Assembly: GCF_963675165.1 (NCBI RefSeq) | Contig: NC_087392.1 | Location: forward strand, 1,069,001 to 1,133,000 | Length of the DNA stretch: 64,000 bases | Origin: Halichondria panicea | Taxonomy: Eukaryota; Porifera; Demospongiae; Suberitida; Halichondriidae | Direction: 5' to 3' | In this document: one piece after another, positions 63,762 through 64,000 of the stretch | Numbering within the stretch: the stretch's first letter is position 1 | How the letters are laid out: each line of letters starts with the position of its first letter | The notes under the pieces: model-generated | Seen by the model: only the letters and a program-made list of their open reading frames with translations | Database searches by the model: none | What the model was told of the DNA's origin: nothing | Position numbers and translations under genes: made by a program

Positions 63762-64000
63762 TCACAAGAAGAGTTCACTGATCGGAGGGGGCGATTTGAT
63801 GATGTCCGTGTTTTGAATTAATCTGAGCTCCAGGTGCTCCACTTTAGGTGGGCCACCACCAGACATTTCTGTACATAATTATATAGAACAAAAATAAAAT
63901 TAACTGTTACAGCTAGTATTATAGACATGTTCACTTACCCAAAGCATAGCTCAATGTCTTCTTCAGCATTGCATTTACTATGCAGACTGCTTTCTCACAG
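63762..64000 (-). CDS. PDXK: Pyridoxal kinase, copy 2, 3' end only
   Basis: Two exons, 63762-63868 and 63939-64000 (running off the edge), join in phase at the same position and phase as the last intron of copy 1. The encoded ends match: CEKAVCIVNAMLKKTLSYAL versus [20 protein letters not shown], and HLELRLIQNTDIIKSPPPI versus IELRLIQSKEDIERPPLI. Identity is about half over this tail, so the duplication is old. It converges with the BtaA-like gene (190 bp). The catalytic part lies outside the window. Confidence 0.85.

Overview
This window is animal nuclear DNA. Its genes are split by short introns, nearly all GT-AG and mostly 50-600 bp, and the coding content is typically metazoan: a receptor tyrosine kinase, an ASK-type MAP3K, CNK, perilipin, CEP43/FOP, TMEM39 and ASCC3. 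The AT-rich introns, many (CA)n tracts, dense gene packing and a receptor tyrosine kinase with an unusual repeated ectodomain fit a sponge (demosponge). The phylum is my inference; the animal assignment is firm. I joined exons by splice consensus and reading phase, so junctions are predictions without transcript support.

Layout: ASCC3 3' two-thirds (+, 648-10285); a 928-aa protein with an eIF4E domain and a C2H2 finger (-, 10508-17610); a 141-aa orphan (-, 17974-18524); CNK scaffold (+, 18940-27058); tectonin-repeat protein (-, 27348-29048); TMEM39 (+, 29254-31621); perilipin-like (-, 31840-34762); ASK/MAP3K5-like kinase (+, 35093-44057); receptor tyrosine kinase (+, 44308-48742); class I alpha-1,2-mannosidase (-, 49302-53297); CEP43/FOP (+, 53641-55364); IQ-motif protein resembling C11orf65/MFI (+, 55698-57930); pyridoxal kinase (-, 58025-59588); a 2.2-kb spacer with mobile elements; a BtaA-like (DUF3419) enzyme (+, 61786-63571); and the 3' end of a second pyridoxal kinase (-, from 63762, running off the edge).

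Most neighbours alternate strands. Convergent pairs lie about 95-560 bp apart, and divergent pairs share spacers of about 205-415 bp that probably hold both promoters. The genes do not form one pathway. They cover ribosome/RNA quality control, translation, Ras/MAPK and stress signalling, lipid droplets and membrane lipids, N-glycan trimming, centrosome/cilium and vitamin B6 metabolism.

The most interesting points are: (1) the BtaA-like betaine-lipid enzyme, a family mainly known from bacteria, algae and fungi, lying between two pyridoxal kinase copies; (2) the eIF4E domain in a long protein with a C2H2 finger; (3) several non-autonomous inverted-repeat elements, one with a 9-bp target duplication and a likely empty-site paralogue 1.5 kb away; (4) repeated small tandem duplications at splice sites.
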